The translations under genes were made by a program, and so were the position numbers. A stretch of DNA of 64,000 bases from Thermotogae bacterium (GTDB taxonomy: Bacteria > Thermotogota > Thermotogae > Petrotogales > Petrotogaceae), in contig JACKPH010000004.1 in assembly GCA_024233675.1 (NCBI GenBank), positions 1 through 64,000 on the forward strand, in the 5' to 3' direction. The stretch's first letter is position 1. Each line of letters opens with the position of its first letter. Below are positions 25,175 to 34,396 of this stretch, piece by piece. Under the pieces are notes generated by a model. That model was given only the letters and a program-made list of their open reading frames with translations, searched no databases and was not told the DNA's origin.

Positions 25175-25556
25175 TGATGAAAACGGTAATCCTGTTTATT
25201 GGGATACATACATTTACGCTGCTTTAAATACAGACGGAATAGTTTAATTTATATATAAATCAGAAGGTAATAAATGTGCTATAGGTATAGATATACCTGA
25301 AACATCACACAGAGGAAAAGGTTATGCATTTCATTCCTTATGTCTTTTTATAGACTATCTTATAGAACAGAGCGTATCAGAAATATATACACAGACATGG
25401 GCCGGAAATGTAAGAATGATAAATCTTGCCGAAAAACTTGGTTTTGAAGAATGTTCAAGAAAAGAAAATTCCGGAAATGTACGCGGTAAAGAATATGACG
25501 GTCTTACATTCCGGCTGAACAGAGAACTTTATGAAAATGCAAAACAAAAATTATAA
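25158..25556 (+). pseudogene. GNAT acetyltransferase remnant joined to the MerR gene
   Basis: In a frame shifted by one from merR: AVTGHNDENGNPVYWDTYIY, AALNTDGIV, TAA (25245-25247), then GNKCAIGIDIPETSHRGKGY, AFHSLCLFIDYLIEQSV, EIYTQTWAGNVRMINLAEKL and GFEECSRKE. HRGKGYA is the acetyl-CoA loop and NVRMINLAEKLGF the last GNAT motif. The N-terminal half and start codon are gone. The junction with merR lies near 25158-25174, pointing to a deletion that fused two genes. Confidence 0.75.
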
Positions 25557-25579
25557 TATATAAAAGTGAGGTTTTTATA

Positions 25580-25789
25580 ATGAGTAAATATGATTCATTA
25601 TGGAAATATGTAAAGGAAAACAGAACAAAAAATTTCAAACTGACGTTCGATGAAATCGGTGAAATTGCAGGTATACCTATAGATCATTCTTTTCTTAATT
25701 ACAAAAAAGAATTAACAGAGTATGGCTGGAAAATCGGAAAGATAAGCCTAAAAGAAAAAACTGTTATTTTTGAAAAAATAACTGACTAA
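25580..25789 (+). CDS. Small DUF7662-like protein
   Basis: 69 residues, soluble: YDSLWKYVKENRTKNFKLTF, then DEIGEIAGIPIDHSFLNYKK. This pattern of LW-x-YV-x-E, then LTFDEIGEIAG and DHSFLNYKKEL, recurs in small clostridial proteins annotated as a domain of unknown function. It looks like a compact fold that could bind nucleic acid (inference). RBS is GTGAGG, and a terminator follows. Confidence 0.7.
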   Translation: MSKYDSLWKYVKENRTKNFKLTFDEIGEIAGIPIDHSFLNYKKELTEYGWKIGKISLKEKTVIFEKITD

Positions 25790-25808
25790 TAATATAAATT
25801 GCCCGGTA

Positions 25809-25842
25809 AAGTGTACCTGAAATCAGGTACACTTTATTTTAT
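25809..25842 (+). terminator. Terminator
   Basis: Perfect 12-bp stem AAGTGTACCTGA (25809-25820) and TCAGGTACACTT (25823-25834) with a two-base loop, then TATTTTAT. Confidence 0.8.
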
Positions 25843-25925
25843 AGTATAATTATATAGATTTTGAAATGTATTAAGATTTCATACAAAGAATTACACAATT
25901 TTTATCTTAGAAAGGGGAAAATCAA

Positions 25926-26921
25926 ATGAATGATAAAAATAAAAAAATTGAATTATGGGATGTATATACAAAAGAAAGAATAAAAACAGGAAAATTACAT
26001 AAAAGAGGAGAAAAAATGCCTCCGGATGAGTATCATCTTGCCGTACATGTATGCATATTTAACAGTAAAAATCAATTATTAATTCAGCAGCGTCAGCCAT
26101 TTAAAAGCGGATGGCCAAACATGTGGGATTTATCAGTGGGCGGAGCGGCAATTGCCGGAGACAGTAGTAGTAAAGCTGCAGAAAGAGAATTATTCGAAGA
26201 GCTCGGTTTGAAAATTGATCTTTCAAATCTCTCACCAAAATTCACAATAAATTTTAAAGACGGTTTTGATGATTATTATTTTATAAAAAAAGATATTGAT
26301 TTATCGGAAATAAACCTTCAGGAAGAAGAAGTTCAGAAAGTAAAATGGGCTGATAAAAAAGAAATATTAAAAATGCAGCAGGATGGAATTTTTTTGCCTT
26401 ATTGGTTTCTGGATAAAATTTTTGATTTTGATGACTGGCATGGTGCTTTCAATAATAAAAATGAAAAAATTGAAATTGTGTATGCCAAAGAAGAAAATAT
26501 TTCTTCATGGATGAGTCTTGCTGAAATTGTAAGAGATAATTTTCCAGGATTAGAAACGGAAGAAAAAATGAATGTCTATAAAAATACAGTAAAGGAATTC
26601 ATAGAAAAAAAAGAAGCTATTTGTGCATTGTGCGGAAATACAGTTGTAGGCGTTCTTTTATTCTCGGTAAAACATAATATGTTATGCTGTATGGCAGTAC
26701 ATCCGGATTTTCGAAGAAGAAACATTGCTTCTCTTATGTTTAATACTATGTTAGAAAAAATGGACAGGAACAGATCTATTGTTGTGGAAACATTCCGTGA
26801 AGATGATGAAAAAGGAAAAGCACCAAGAGCTTTTTATAAAAAAATGGGTTTTGAAGAAGGTGAATTATGCTTTTTTGAAAATGATTATCCGGAACAGAAA
26901 TTTTATTTAAGGAAGTGGTAA
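25926..26921 (+). CDS. Nudix hydrolase fused to a GNAT acetyltransferase
   Basis: 331 residues, two enzymes in one chain. Residues 1-165 form a Nudix domain of the isopentenyl-diphosphate isomerase-like type (ELWDVYTKERIKTGKLHKRG, then HLAVHVCIFN), with Nudix box GAAIAGDSSSKAAERELFEE LGL in which the first acid is D. Residues 180-331 form a GNAT domain (CCMAVHPDFRRRNIASLMFN as acetyl-CoA loop; RAFYKKMGFEEGE at the end). The fusion suggests cleavage and acetylation of related metabolites; no substrate is predictable. RBS GAAAGGGG. The next gene starts two bases after the stop. Confidence 0.88.
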   Translation: MNDKNKKIELWDVYTKERIKTGKLHKRGEKMPPDEYHLAVHVCIFNSKNQLLIQQRQPFKSGWPNMWDLSVGGAAIAGDSSSKAAERELFEELGLKIDLSNLSPKFTINFKDGFDDYYFIKKDIDLSEINLQEEEVQKVKWADKKEILKMQQDGIFLPYWFLDKIFDFDDWHGAFNNKNEKIEIVYAKEENISSWMSLAEIVRDNFPGLETEEKMNVYKNTVKEFIEKKEAICALCGNTVVGVLLFSVKHNMLCCMAVHPDFRRRNIASLMFNTMLEKMDRNRSIVVETFREDDEKGKAPRAFYKKMGFEEGELCFFENDYPEQKFYLRKW

Positions 26922-26923
26922 AT

Positions 26924-27865
26924 TTGAACACTGATTTATACAATGATATACCGGATTATTCATCATGGGAAGAAATTATTTTAATTGAAAAAGGCTATTC
27001 GGAAGATAAAAAATACCGTATAAAAACAAACAAGGGAAAATATTTACTGTTAAGAATTTCAGATATACATAATTTTGAAAAGAAGAAAAAAGAATATGAT
27101 ATTATTCATAAATTTCTTTCATTAGGTTTTACAATGTCAGAACCTATTTCTTTCGGAATATGTAATAAAGGAAACAGTGTTTATATGATTTTATCCTGGA
27201 TTTCCGGAAAAGATTTAAAAGAAGAATTACGAAATCTTACTGAAAAACAGCAATATATTCTGGGAAGGAAAGCAGGAAAAATATTAAAGAAAATTCACAG
27301 TCTGAGTGTGGATAAATCAGATATACCGATAATAAAAAGAAAAGATAAAAAACTGTTACAGCTTGAAAAATATGAAAATTCTAATTTAAGAATTCCCGAT
27401 GATGGTGAGGTTTTATTTTTTATAAGACAGAATATCGAAAGAATAGAAAATCATTCAACGTCTTATTTACACGGAGATTTTCATCCCGTAAATCTTATTT
27501 ATACATCAGACGGAAATATAGGAGTTATTGATTTTAACCGCTGGAAAGCAGGAAATCCCTATGAAGAGTTTTATAAATTGGAAAGTTTCGGGACTGAAGA
27601 AAGCATACCGTATTGTATAGGTCAGATTGATGAATATTTTGAGAATAAAATACCGGAAGATTTCTGGAAAACTCTTGCCGTATACGTTGCACACGCCTCC
27701 TTATACTCTGTAAAATGGGCTGAACCTTTTGGAGCTGAAGATATAGAAGATATGAAAAAAAGATGTGAAAAAGCCTTTGAAAATTATGACAAATTCAGAA
27801 ATACCGTTCCGAAATGGTATGATAATAATATGCATTTAAAGTATACAGATAATTTAATCGATTGA
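26924..27865 (+). CDS. Aminoglycoside phosphotransferase (APH) family kinase-like protein
   Basis: 313 residues from TTG 26924, which has GGAAG 9-13 bases upstream; GTG 26915 in frame is the alternative. The kinase fold has YLLLRISD with the ATP lysine region, a hinge ILSWISGKDL, the catalytic loop YLHGDFHPVNLIY (H-G-D-x3-x-N, about residues 183-195), and the metal motif GVIDFNRW (in place of DFG/DWE). It is like fructosamine or macrolide kinases as well as APH enzymes, so resistance is not implied. Translationally coupled to the Nudix-GNAT gene. Confidence 0.85.
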   Translation: MNTDLYNDIPDYSSWEEIILIEKGYSEDKKYRIKTNKGKYLLLRISDIHNFEKKKKEYDIIHKFLSLGFTMSEPISFGICNKGNSVYMILSWISGKDLKEELRNLTEKQQYILGRKAGKILKKIHSLSVDKSDIPIIKRKDKKLLQLEKYENSNLRIPDDGEVLFFIRQNIERIENHSTSYLHGDFHPVNLIYTSDGNIGVIDFNRWKAGNPYEEFYKLESFGTEESIPYCIGQIDEYFENKIPEDFWKTLAVYVAHASLYSVKWAEPFGAEDIEDMKKRCEKAFENYDKFRNTVPKWYDNNMHLKYTDNLID

Positions 27866-28010
27866 TATTTTCTGTTTTTAAATATATTTATTTCATTAAA
27901 ACAAAGATATTAATTTATTAAAGTTTAAAAAAACTATGAAAGGTCCGAAATATAAATTATCAGCAGAAAATTATTTATTCAGAAAAATCAGATAAGCGGA
28001 GAATAATAAT

Positions 28011-28613
28011 ATGAAAATACTATACGGAACAGGTAATCCTGCAAAATTAGAAGCTATGAGAAGACGTTTAAATAAACTCGATATAGATTTAATCGGATTA
28101 AAAGATATGAATACAGAAATACCGGAAGTTACAGAAGACGGAAAAACACCTTTGGAAAACGCGGTAAAAAAAGCCTCTGCATATTATGCCGCTTTTAATA
28201 TTCCTGTTTTTTCCTGTGATTCCGGTTTGTATTTCGATAATATTCCTGATGAAGATCAGCCTGGAGTTCATGTAAGAACTGTTAAAGGAAAATATTTATC
28301 GGATGAGGAAATGCTTGAGCATTATTCAGCACTTGCAAAAAAATACGGTGATTTAACAGCACGTTATAAAAATGCAGTTTCTCTTATCACAGATAATGAA
28401 CATATGTACAGTGCAATGGATTCTTCTATTGAAAGCATGCCTTTTATAATGACTGAAAAACCTCATAATATAAGAAAAAAAGGTTTTCCTCTTGATAGTC
28501 TCTCTATTGATATTAAGACGGGAAAATATTTTTATGATTTAGAGGCAGATGCTTTAGACCGGTTTGCTATTGAAGACGGATTTCTTGATTTTTTCATAAA
28601 GTATCTGAAATAA
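28011..28613 (+). CDS. Non-canonical purine NTP pyrophosphatase (RdgB/HAM1 family)
   Basis: 200 residues. The start MKILYGTGNPAKLEAMRRRL is the T/S-x-N-x-x-K nucleotide motif; EDGKTPLENAVKKASAYYAA and VFSCDSGLYFDNI are the two catalytic regions with metal-binding acids (ENA...K, DSGL). The C-terminus has KGFPLDSLSI. The enzyme hydrolyses ITP/XTP-type nucleotides to monophosphates to keep them out of DNA. A perfect terminator follows. It appears to be a single gene. Confidence 0.85.
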   Translation: MKILYGTGNPAKLEAMRRRLNKLDIDLIGLKDMNTEIPEVTEDGKTPLENAVKKASAYYAAFNIPVFSCDSGLYFDNIPDEDQPGVHVRTVKGKYLSDEEMLEHYSALAKKYGDLTARYKNAVSLITDNEHMYSAMDSSIESMPFIMTEKPHNIRKKGFPLDSLSIDIKTGKYFYDLEADALDRFAIEDGFLDFFIKYLK

Positions 28614-28637
28614 AAAAATACATATTATAAATGCTGT

Positions 28638-28676
28638 AAACTTGTTTAATTTTAAGGAGTTAAACAAGTTTTTTAT
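28638..28676 (+). terminator. Terminator after the NTP pyrophosphatase gene
   Basis: AAACTTGTTTAA (28638-28649) and TTAAACAAGTTT (28660-28671), perfect 12-bp stem, followed by T-rich sequence. Confidence 0.85.
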
Positions 28677-28757
28677 ATTTTAAAATTTTGTGAATAGTTT
28701 CTCTAAACTGATGATATAATATAATTATAAACATTCTAAAATAAAGGAGATTAGAAA

Positions 28758-29309
28758 ATGAGCAGAATAAATTTCGGTGCAAAACCAATTATGTATCCAA
28801 TGCCGGTACTTATTATAGGAACTTATGATGAAAAAGGTGTTCCTAATGCTATGAATGCAGCATGGGGAATTATTACTGATTTTAAAGAAATTACCATAAG
28901 TATGGGAACACATAAAACAACAAAAAACTTTAATCATACAGGTGCTTTTACAGTAAGTATAGGAACAGAAGATACTGTTATCCCATGTGATTATGTAGGT
29001 GTTGAATCAGGAGATAACACACCGGATAAATTTACAAAAGCAGGATTTCATTCAACAAAAAGCGAATTTGTAAATGCACCTCTTATTGATGAACTTCCTA
29101 TGGCACTTGAATGTAAAGTAAAAAGTTTTGAAAATGGTATTCTTGTCGGAGAAATTCTTAACGTAAACGCCGATGAAAGTATTATTACAGACGGAAACAT
29201 TGATCCTGAAAAATTAAAACCTATTACTTTTGATCCTGTTAATAACACATATATTGGATTAGGTAAAAAAGTAGGAAATGCTTTTAAAGACGGTTTAAAA
29301 CTTAAATAA
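28758..29309 (+). CDS. Flavin reductase-like FMN-binding protein
   Basis: 183 residues of the flavin-reductase-like split-barrel family: PMPVLIIGTYDEKGVPNAMN, AAWGIITDFKEITISMGTHK, TKNFNHTGAFTVSIGTEDT, and CKVKSFENGILVGEILNVNADES. These are the FMN-binding strands of the flavoredoxin group common in anaerobes. It probably transfers electrons from NAD(P)H or a ferredoxin to flavin or an Fe-S partner. RBS AAAGGAG. It is followed 16 bases later by a nitroreductase gene, so the two flavoproteins likely work or are expressed together. Confidence 0.88.
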   Translation: MSRINFGAKPIMYPMPVLIIGTYDEKGVPNAMNAAWGIITDFKEITISMGTHKTTKNFNHTGAFTVSIGTEDTVIPCDYVGVESGDNTPDKFTKAGFHSTKSEFVNAPLIDELPMALECKVKSFENGILVGEILNVNADESIITDGNIDPEKLKPITFDPVNNTYIGLGKKVGNAFKDGLKLK

Positions 29310-29325
29310 AAATCAGAGGTGTAAT

Positions 29326-29994
29326 ATGACAATAGAAGAAGCTGTCAAAAACCGTCATACTGTTCGTAAATATACGGATAAAAAATTATCAGATGAAATT
29401 AAAGAAAAACTTAATTTGAGAATAACTGATAATAATAAAAAATATAATCTGAATATGCAATTAATGACGGATAATAAAGAAGCTTTCAGTACACTAATAA
29501 AACTTTTTCTTGCAAAAAATGTTCAGAATTATATCATTCTCGCAGGTAAAGATGAAAATGATACTGATGAAAAACTTGGTTATTGCGGATGTGATGTTAT
29601 GCTTTATGCACAGACGCTCGGATTAAATTCATGGTGGGTAGGTGAAACATTCAGTAAAAAAACTATATTAAAAATTTTATCTCTTCCGGCTGACGAAAAA
29701 ATCACAGGTATTATAGCTCTTGGTTACGGTGCTAATAATGGTACTCAGCATAAATCAAAGAATGCGGAAGAAATAAGTTATTATGAAGGTAATAAACCTG
29801 AATGGTTTAAAAAAGGAACGGAGGCAGTTCTTCTTGCCCCTACGGCATTAAACAAACAGGCTTTTACTATTAAAGGCATAGAAAATAAAGTTTCTATAAT
29901 CTGTAATAACGGTAATTTCAGCAAAACTGATCTCGGAATCGGAAAATACCACTTTGAAATAGGTGCGGGGAAAGATAATTTTGAATGGAAATAA
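29326..29994 (+). CDS. Nitroreductase-family flavoprotein
   Basis: 222 residues. VKNRHTVRKYTDKKL at the start carries the FMN-binding R-x-S/T-x-R motif; QNYIILAGKDENDTDEKLGY, DVMLYAQTLGLNSWWVGETF and ITGIIALGYG follow the family's order. The active dimer would reduce nitro groups or quinones with NAD(P)H. AGAGGTG serves as RBS. It lies between the flavin reductase and the TIGR04076 gene, all in one direction. Confidence 0.87.
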   Translation: MTIEEAVKNRHTVRKYTDKKLSDEIKEKLNLRITDNNKKYNLNMQLMTDNKEAFSTLIKLFLAKNVQNYIILAGKDENDTDEKLGYCGCDVMLYAQTLGLNSWWVGETFSKKTILKILSLPADEKITGIIALGYGANNGTQHKSKNAEEISYYEGNKPEWFKKGTEAVLLAPTALNKQAFTIKGIENKVSIICNNGNFSKTDLGIGKYHFEIGAGKDNFEWK

Positions 29995-30025
29995 AATTAT
30001 AAACACATGAAACCGGGGGAATATT

Positions 30026-30373
30026 ATGAAAAAATGGTATGACGAAGAATACGAATGGGAAATTGAAGTAACCGGATTTTTACGCGGTGACCATACGGAA
30101 AACTATTGCAGGAACGGCGAGGAAATAGGAGATAAATACACATGTACTTACGGATGTCCCGTAAACAGTAACGGACAGGGTATTTGTTCCAAAACTATGA
30201 TGATTATGTTTCCTGTTATGGAAGCTGTCAGAAGCGGCGGTGATTTGGAAAATATAGGCGGAACAGATAAATATACCAAAGAAATTGTATGTCCTGACGG
30301 TTGTGTTGTATTTAAAATGACAGCAAAAAAACTCGGTAATGAAAATTTTTTTAAAGGCAAATTTTTCGGTTAA
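30026..30373 (+). CDS. TIGR04076-type cysteine-containing small protein
   Basis: 115 residues: YEWEIEVTGFLRGDHTENYC, TYGCPVNSNGQGICSKTMMI, GGDLENIGG and VCPDGCVVFKM. The spaced cysteines (C-x-Y-G-C-P, C-S-K, C-P-D-G-C) are conserved in the TIGR04076 family, often found near redox enzymes in anaerobes; role unknown. The start follows CCGGGGG. Its position after two flavoproteins suggests a redox function (inference). Confidence 0.75.
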   Translation: MKKWYDEEYEWEIEVTGFLRGDHTENYCRNGEEIGDKYTCTYGCPVNSNGQGICSKTMMIMFPVMEAVRSGGDLENIGGTDKYTKEIVCPDGCVVFKMTAKKLGNENFFKGKFFG

Positions 30374-30869
30374 TAAAATTTATTTTATATATATTGGTAA
30401 AAAAATTAAAATGTACTGCTTTTATTAAAAAAATATTTATTCCTTTTGTAAAATTTGCTAATGATACTACAATAAATATTTTTCCCAAAAAACTGATTAT
30501 CTCTATAATCAGATCTTTTGATTGATCATTATTCGTTTCATAAAAAATATTATTTTAAAGATAATAAAAGTATTTATGATAATAGAGGATTATAAATAAA
30601 AAACGGTAGAATATCCTGTTCCCGGAAAACTTACGGTTTGTGATTAATTGACTATAAACAGTCATTTTCATGACAATAAAATCTACAAAAATGTTACTGT
30701 CTATTTTATAATTGAGCAGCCTTTTATAAAATAGATATTTTTATATTATACATAAGAAATAAAAACACTTAAAAAAATTCACTTATAATATCCTAAAAGT
30801 TTTAAAATATTTTTATATAATTTCAGAAAATAAAAATAAATTTTAAATAATTCAAAAAGGAGATTATAT
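30374..30869. other. Gene-free AT-rich stretch
   Basis: About 500 bases with stop codons in all frames and no protein-like segment, terminator or repeat I can support. ATTATCTCTATAATCAGATC near 30496 is a weak inverted repeat only. The last 60 bases presumably hold the promoter of the next gene. Confidence 0.5.
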
Positions 30870-31733
30870 ATGCGTTCAGAAAAGGAAATGCTTGATTTTA
30901 TCATAACGATTGCTAATAATGATTCCCGTATACGTGCCGCTTATTTAGAAGGATCAAGGGCAAATTCAAATGTATTAAAAGATATATTTCAGGACTATGA
31001 TGTTGTATACATTGTTACAGAAACAAAATCATTTATTGAAGATAAAAATTGGATTGATCAATTTGGTAAACGTTTATACATGCAATATCCGGATGAAAAC
31101 ATATATTATTCTTCCGACACCGAAAATTGTTATGGATGGTTAATTCAGTTCGCTGACGGAAACAGATTAGACTTACATATAAAAACACTGAAAAATGCAC
31201 TTGAAAATATTGAACTTTATAAAACATTAGTAGACAAAGACAATTTTATGCCACAAAAAGAAATATCATCTGACGAAATATACTGGGTAAAAAAACCATC
31301 AAAAGAAGAGTTTTCTTTCACATGTAATGAATTTTGGTGGTGTTTGAATAATGTTGCTAAAGGACTTTGGAGAAATGAAATTCTGTATGTTATGGATATG
31401 ATTAATTTTCAGATACGCCCCATGCTCAGAAGAATACTTGAATGGAAAGTTGGTATTGAAAATAATTTTTCTGTCAGTGTGGGAAAATCTGCAAAATATA
31501 TGAATCAGTATCTTAATAAAAAAATTTATGAACAATATTTGCAATCTTATTCAGTAGCCGAAACAAATGCTTTATGGAATTCAGTTTTTATCATGTGTGA
31601 TTTATTTAATAAAATTTCTTTAGAATTAAGTGAGAAATTAAATTTTACATATAATATTTCAGAAGCAGAAAACAGCAGTAATTTTCTTAAGCACGTTAAA
31701 GATTTACCTAAAAATGCAAAAGAAATTTATTAA
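30870..31733 (+). CDS. Aminoglycoside 6-adenylyltransferase-like protein (ANT(6)/AadE family)
   Basis: 287 residues. The nucleotidyltransferase core has YLEGSRANSNVLKDIFQDYD (G-S-x-A-N then D-x-D-V), with the third acid in ADGNRLDLHIKTL; the C-terminal half (WWCLNNVAKGLWRNEILYVM, LEWKVGIENNF) matches AadE/ANT(6) proteins that adenylylate streptomycin. It is chromosomal here with host-like codon use, so an intrinsic or unrelated role is as likely as acquired resistance. RBS AAAAGGAG. It is ended by a terminator at 31771. Confidence 0.87.
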   Translation: MRSEKEMLDFIITIANNDSRIRAAYLEGSRANSNVLKDIFQDYDVVYIVTETKSFIEDKNWIDQFGKRLYMQYPDENIYYSSDTENCYGWLIQFADGNRLDLHIKTLKNALENIELYKTLVDKDNFMPQKEISSDEIYWVKKPSKEEFSFTCNEFWWCLNNVAKGLWRNEILYVMDMINFQIRPMLRRILEWKVGIENNFSVSVGKSAKYMNQYLNKKIYEQYLQSYSVAETNALWNSVFIMCDLFNKISLELSEKLNFTYNISEAENSSNFLKHVKDLPKNAKEIY

Positions 31734-31770
31734 AAAAATTATTTATAAACAATTCAATATCTCTTCCATA

Positions 31771-31797
31771 AAAATAGAGCTTTTGGCTCTATTTTTA
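31771..31797 (+). terminator. Terminator after the adenylyltransferase gene
   Basis: AAAATAGAGC (31771-31780) and GCTCTATTTT (31786-31795), perfect 10-bp stem with loop TTTTG, then T-rich. Confidence 0.85.
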
Positions 31798-31910
31798 TAT
31801 TTCCTGTTTTTCCGTAACAAAATATCAATAGCAAAAATATAATATTAATATTTAAATTTTATTTGTTATAATGATATCAGAAGTATTTAATTTAAATAAA
31901 TTAAATTCAC

Positions 31911-31952
31911 GTTGCATTTGCAACATATTTTCTGAAAACTCCAAAGTATAAT
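31911..31952 (+). promoter_or_regulatory. Crp/Fnr (HcpR-type) operator and -10 of hcp copy 2
   Basis: GTTGCATTTGCAAC at 31911-31924 (centre 31917.5) is identical to the site at 3496. TATAAT at 31947-31952 implies transcription from about 31959, so the dyad centre is at -41.5. No -35 hexamer is present. A leader of about 70 bases follows before the hcp start. Confidence 0.75.
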
Positions 31953-32030
31953 AAAAATATATCTGTAAAAAATTTTTATATAAAATAATTAAAAATATTT
32001 TCAGAATATTTTATTTAAGGAGGTTAAAAA

Positions 32031-33659
32031 ATGAGCATGTTTTGTTATCAGTGTCAGGAAACAGCAAGAAATACAGGGTGTACGGTAAAAGGTATATGCG
32101 GTAAAAATGAAGAAGTTGCAAAACTTCAGGATCTTCTTATATATACTCTTAAAGGCATTTCTTATTTAATTGTAAAAGGAAATATTGGCACCGGAGATCT
32201 TGGCAGAACAAATTATGAAGTTCTGAACAGTCTGTTTATGACTATTACAAATGCAAATTTTGATGAAAATCATATTGAAAAACAAATTAATAAAATGATT
32301 GCAATAAGAGATGAACTTAAAAATACTGTTAAAATAAAAAATTTACACGATGCGGCAGTTTTCAGTACAGAAAACAGAGAATCAATGCTTAAAAAAGCAG
32401 AGAAAATAGGTGTTCTTTCTACTGAAAACGAGGATATACGTTCATTACGCGAAATGATTATTTACGGACTTAAAGGTATGGCTGCTTATGCGGAACATGC
32501 AAAAAATATCGGTAAAGAAGATTTAAGCATTAATTCTTTTATATATGAAGCTTTATCAGCAACACTTGATGACTCTCTCTCTGCAGATGATCTTGTGACA
32601 TTAACACTTAAAACAGGAGAATACGGTGTAAAAGCCATGGCTTTGCTGGATGCTGCAAATACAGAAAAATTCGGAAATCCTGAAATCACAAATGTTAATA
32701 TCGGAGTAAGAAAAAATCCGGCTATTCTTATTTCAGGACATGATTTAACTGATCTTGAACAGCTTTTAGAACAGACAAGAGGTACAGGTGTTGATGTTTA
32801 CACACACAGTGAAATGCTACCGGCACATTATTACCCTGCTTTCAGAAAATATGAAAATTTTGCCGGAAATTACGGTAATGCATGGTGGAAACAGCTCGAT
32901 GAATTTATCTCTTTTCACGGTCCTATACTTTTTACAACAAACTGTATTGTTCCTCCGAAAAGTGAAGAAGTTAAAAAAAGACTTTTTACAACAGGTGCAA
33001 GCGGTTATCCGGGATGTACACATATAGAAGCTGATTCAAAAGGTATAAAAGATTTTTCAGAAATTATAGAACTTGCAAAAACACTTCCGTCTCCGGAAGA
33101 AATAGAAACCGGTACTATTGTTGGAGGATTTGCCCACAATCAGGTTTTGGCACTTGCTGATAAAATTGTTGATGCAGTTAAGTCAGGAGCTATTAAAAAA
33201 TTCTTTGTTATGGCCGGATGTGACGGAAGAATGCGTTCAAGAGAATATTATACAGAATTTGCCGAAAAGCTTCCGAAAGATACTGTAATACTTACCGCAG
33301 GGTGTGCAAAATACAGATATAATAAATTAAATCTTGGCGATATAGGCGGAATTCCAAGAGTACTTGATGCCGGGCAGTGTAATGATTCTTATTCACTTGC
33401 CGTTATAGCACTGAAACTCAAAGAAGTTTTCGGACTTGATGACATAAATAAACTTCCTATAGCTTTTAACATTGCATGGTATGAACAGAAAGCGGTTATT
33501 GTTCTTCTTGCATTACTTTATCTTGGTGTAAAAAATATACATCTCGGTCCTACACTTCCCGGATTTTTATCTCCGAATGTAGCAAAAGTATTAACTGAAA
33601 AATTCGGAATTGCCGGTATAGGCTCGGTAGATGATGATATAAAACTCTTTACGTTATAA
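32031..33659 (+). CDS. hcp: Hydroxylamine reductase / hybrid-cluster protein (copy 2)
   Basis: 542 residues, same length and cysteine pattern as copy 1 (C5, C8, C17, C23; then [37 protein letters not shown]). The differences from copy 1 are concentrated in residues 45-140; the C-terminal 150 residues are nearly identical. Codon use is that of the surrounding host genes, so this is the better candidate for the native gene. RBS AGGAGG is 8 bases upstream. Role: reduction of NO or hydroxylamine in the cytosol. It is convergent with the Fe-S gene, with one terminator between them. Confidence 0.97.
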   Translation: MSMFCYQCQETARNTGCTVKGICGKNEEVAKLQDLLIYTLKGISYLIVKGNIGTGDLGRTNYEVLNSLFMTITNANFDENHIEKQINKMIAIRDELKNTVKIKNLHDAAVFSTENRESMLKKAEKIGVLSTENEDIRSLREMIIYGLKGMAAYAEHAKNIGKEDLSINSFIYEALSATLDDSLSADDLVTLTLKTGEYGVKAMALLDAANTEKFGNPEITNVNIGVRKNPAILISGHDLTDLEQLLEQTRGTGVDVYTHSEMLPAHYYPAFRKYENFAGNYGNAWWKQLDEFISFHGPILFTTNCIVPPKSEEVKKRLFTTGASGYPGCTHIEADSKGIKDFSEIIELAKTLPSPEEIETGTIVGGFAHNQVLALADKIVDAVKSGAIKKFFVMAGCDGRMRSREYYTEFAEKLPKDTVILTAGCAKYRYNKLNLGDIGGIPRVLDAGQCNDSYSLAVIALKLKEVFGLDDINKLPIAFNIAWYEQKAVIVLLALLYLGVKNIHLGPTLPGFLSPNVAKVLTEKFGIAGIGSVDDDIKLFTL

Positions 33660-33662
33660 AAA

Positions 33663-33694
33663 AACTCCTGACATCTTATTGTCAGGAGTTTTTT
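33663..33694. terminator. Terminator between convergent hcp copy 2 and the Fe-S gene
   Basis: AACTCCTGACA (33663-33673) and TGTCAGGAGTT (33680-33690), perfect, then T8. It is almost the same stem as after hcp copy 1. A-rich DNA on its left side lets it work on the minus strand too. Confidence 0.9.
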
Positions 33695-34384
33695 TTATTC
33701 AGTAATTCTTCCGTCCGTTGAAATGGTTATTATCTCTAACGGAATAAGTTTACCACTTTTTTTGAGTGCTGTTTTAACAGCATACTCAATACTTCCGCAG
33801 CATGGAACTTCCATTTTTACAACAATAATTGATTTTATGCTGTTTATTTTAATTATTTCTGTAAGTTTTTCGCTGTAATCAGTTTCATCAAGTTTCGGAC
33901 ATCCTATAAGCGTTATTTTATTTTTCATAAATTCGCTGTGAAAATTACCGTATGAATAAGCTGTACAGTCAGCAGCAATTAACAGTGATGCATTTTTTAA
34001 ATAAGCTGCATTCGGAGATACCAGTTTAATCTGTACAGGCCATTGATTTAAATATGTTTCTGTTTTTTCATATGTGTATTTATTTTCAGTATTACGTTTA
34101 AACTCTTTTGACTGAGTACCCGGACATCCGCAGACTGATTTTTTATTTTTTCCGGTGTTCATTTTTACGGCATATTCATTAAAAGCTACAGCTTCCCTTT
34201 CCTCAAAACTTATTGCATTTGCCGGACATACCGGAAGACAGTTACCGAGTCCGTCACAGTAATCGTCACGTAGTAATTTTGCTTTTCCTTTAACCATTAC
34301 TATAGCTTTTTCATGACATGCACTTATGCATAAACCGCAGCCGTTACATTTTTCTTCGTCTATTTTTATTATTTTTCTTATCAT
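33695..34384 (-). CDS. Ferredoxin-domain protein with two 4Fe-4S motifs, hcp-associated (copy 2)
   Basis: 229 residues, paralogue of the protein at 2730-3437. Cluster motifs are CNGCGLCISACHEKAI and CDGLGNCLPVCPANAI; the linker has CGCPGTQSK, and the C-terminal half has LLIAADCTAYSYGNFH, LIGCPKLD and EVPCCGSIEYAV. The linker is six residues shorter than in copy 1. Probable electron partner of Hcp (inference). The minus-strand -10 is TATACT (34414-34419), with the operator at -41.5. It runs convergently into hcp copy 2. Confidence 0.88.
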   Translation of the reverse strand: MIRKIIKIDEEKCNGCGLCISACHEKAIVMVKGKAKLLRDDYCDGLGNCLPVCPANAISFEEREAVAFNEYAVKMNTGKNKKSVCGCPGTQSKEFKRNTENKYTYEKTETYLNQWPVQIKLVSPNAAYLKNASLLIAADCTAYSYGNFHSEFMKNKITLIGCPKLDETDYSEKLTEIIKINSIKSIIVVKMEVPCCGSIEYAVKTALKKSGKLIPLEIITISTDGRITE

Positions 34385-34396
34385 TATTTCAGCCTC

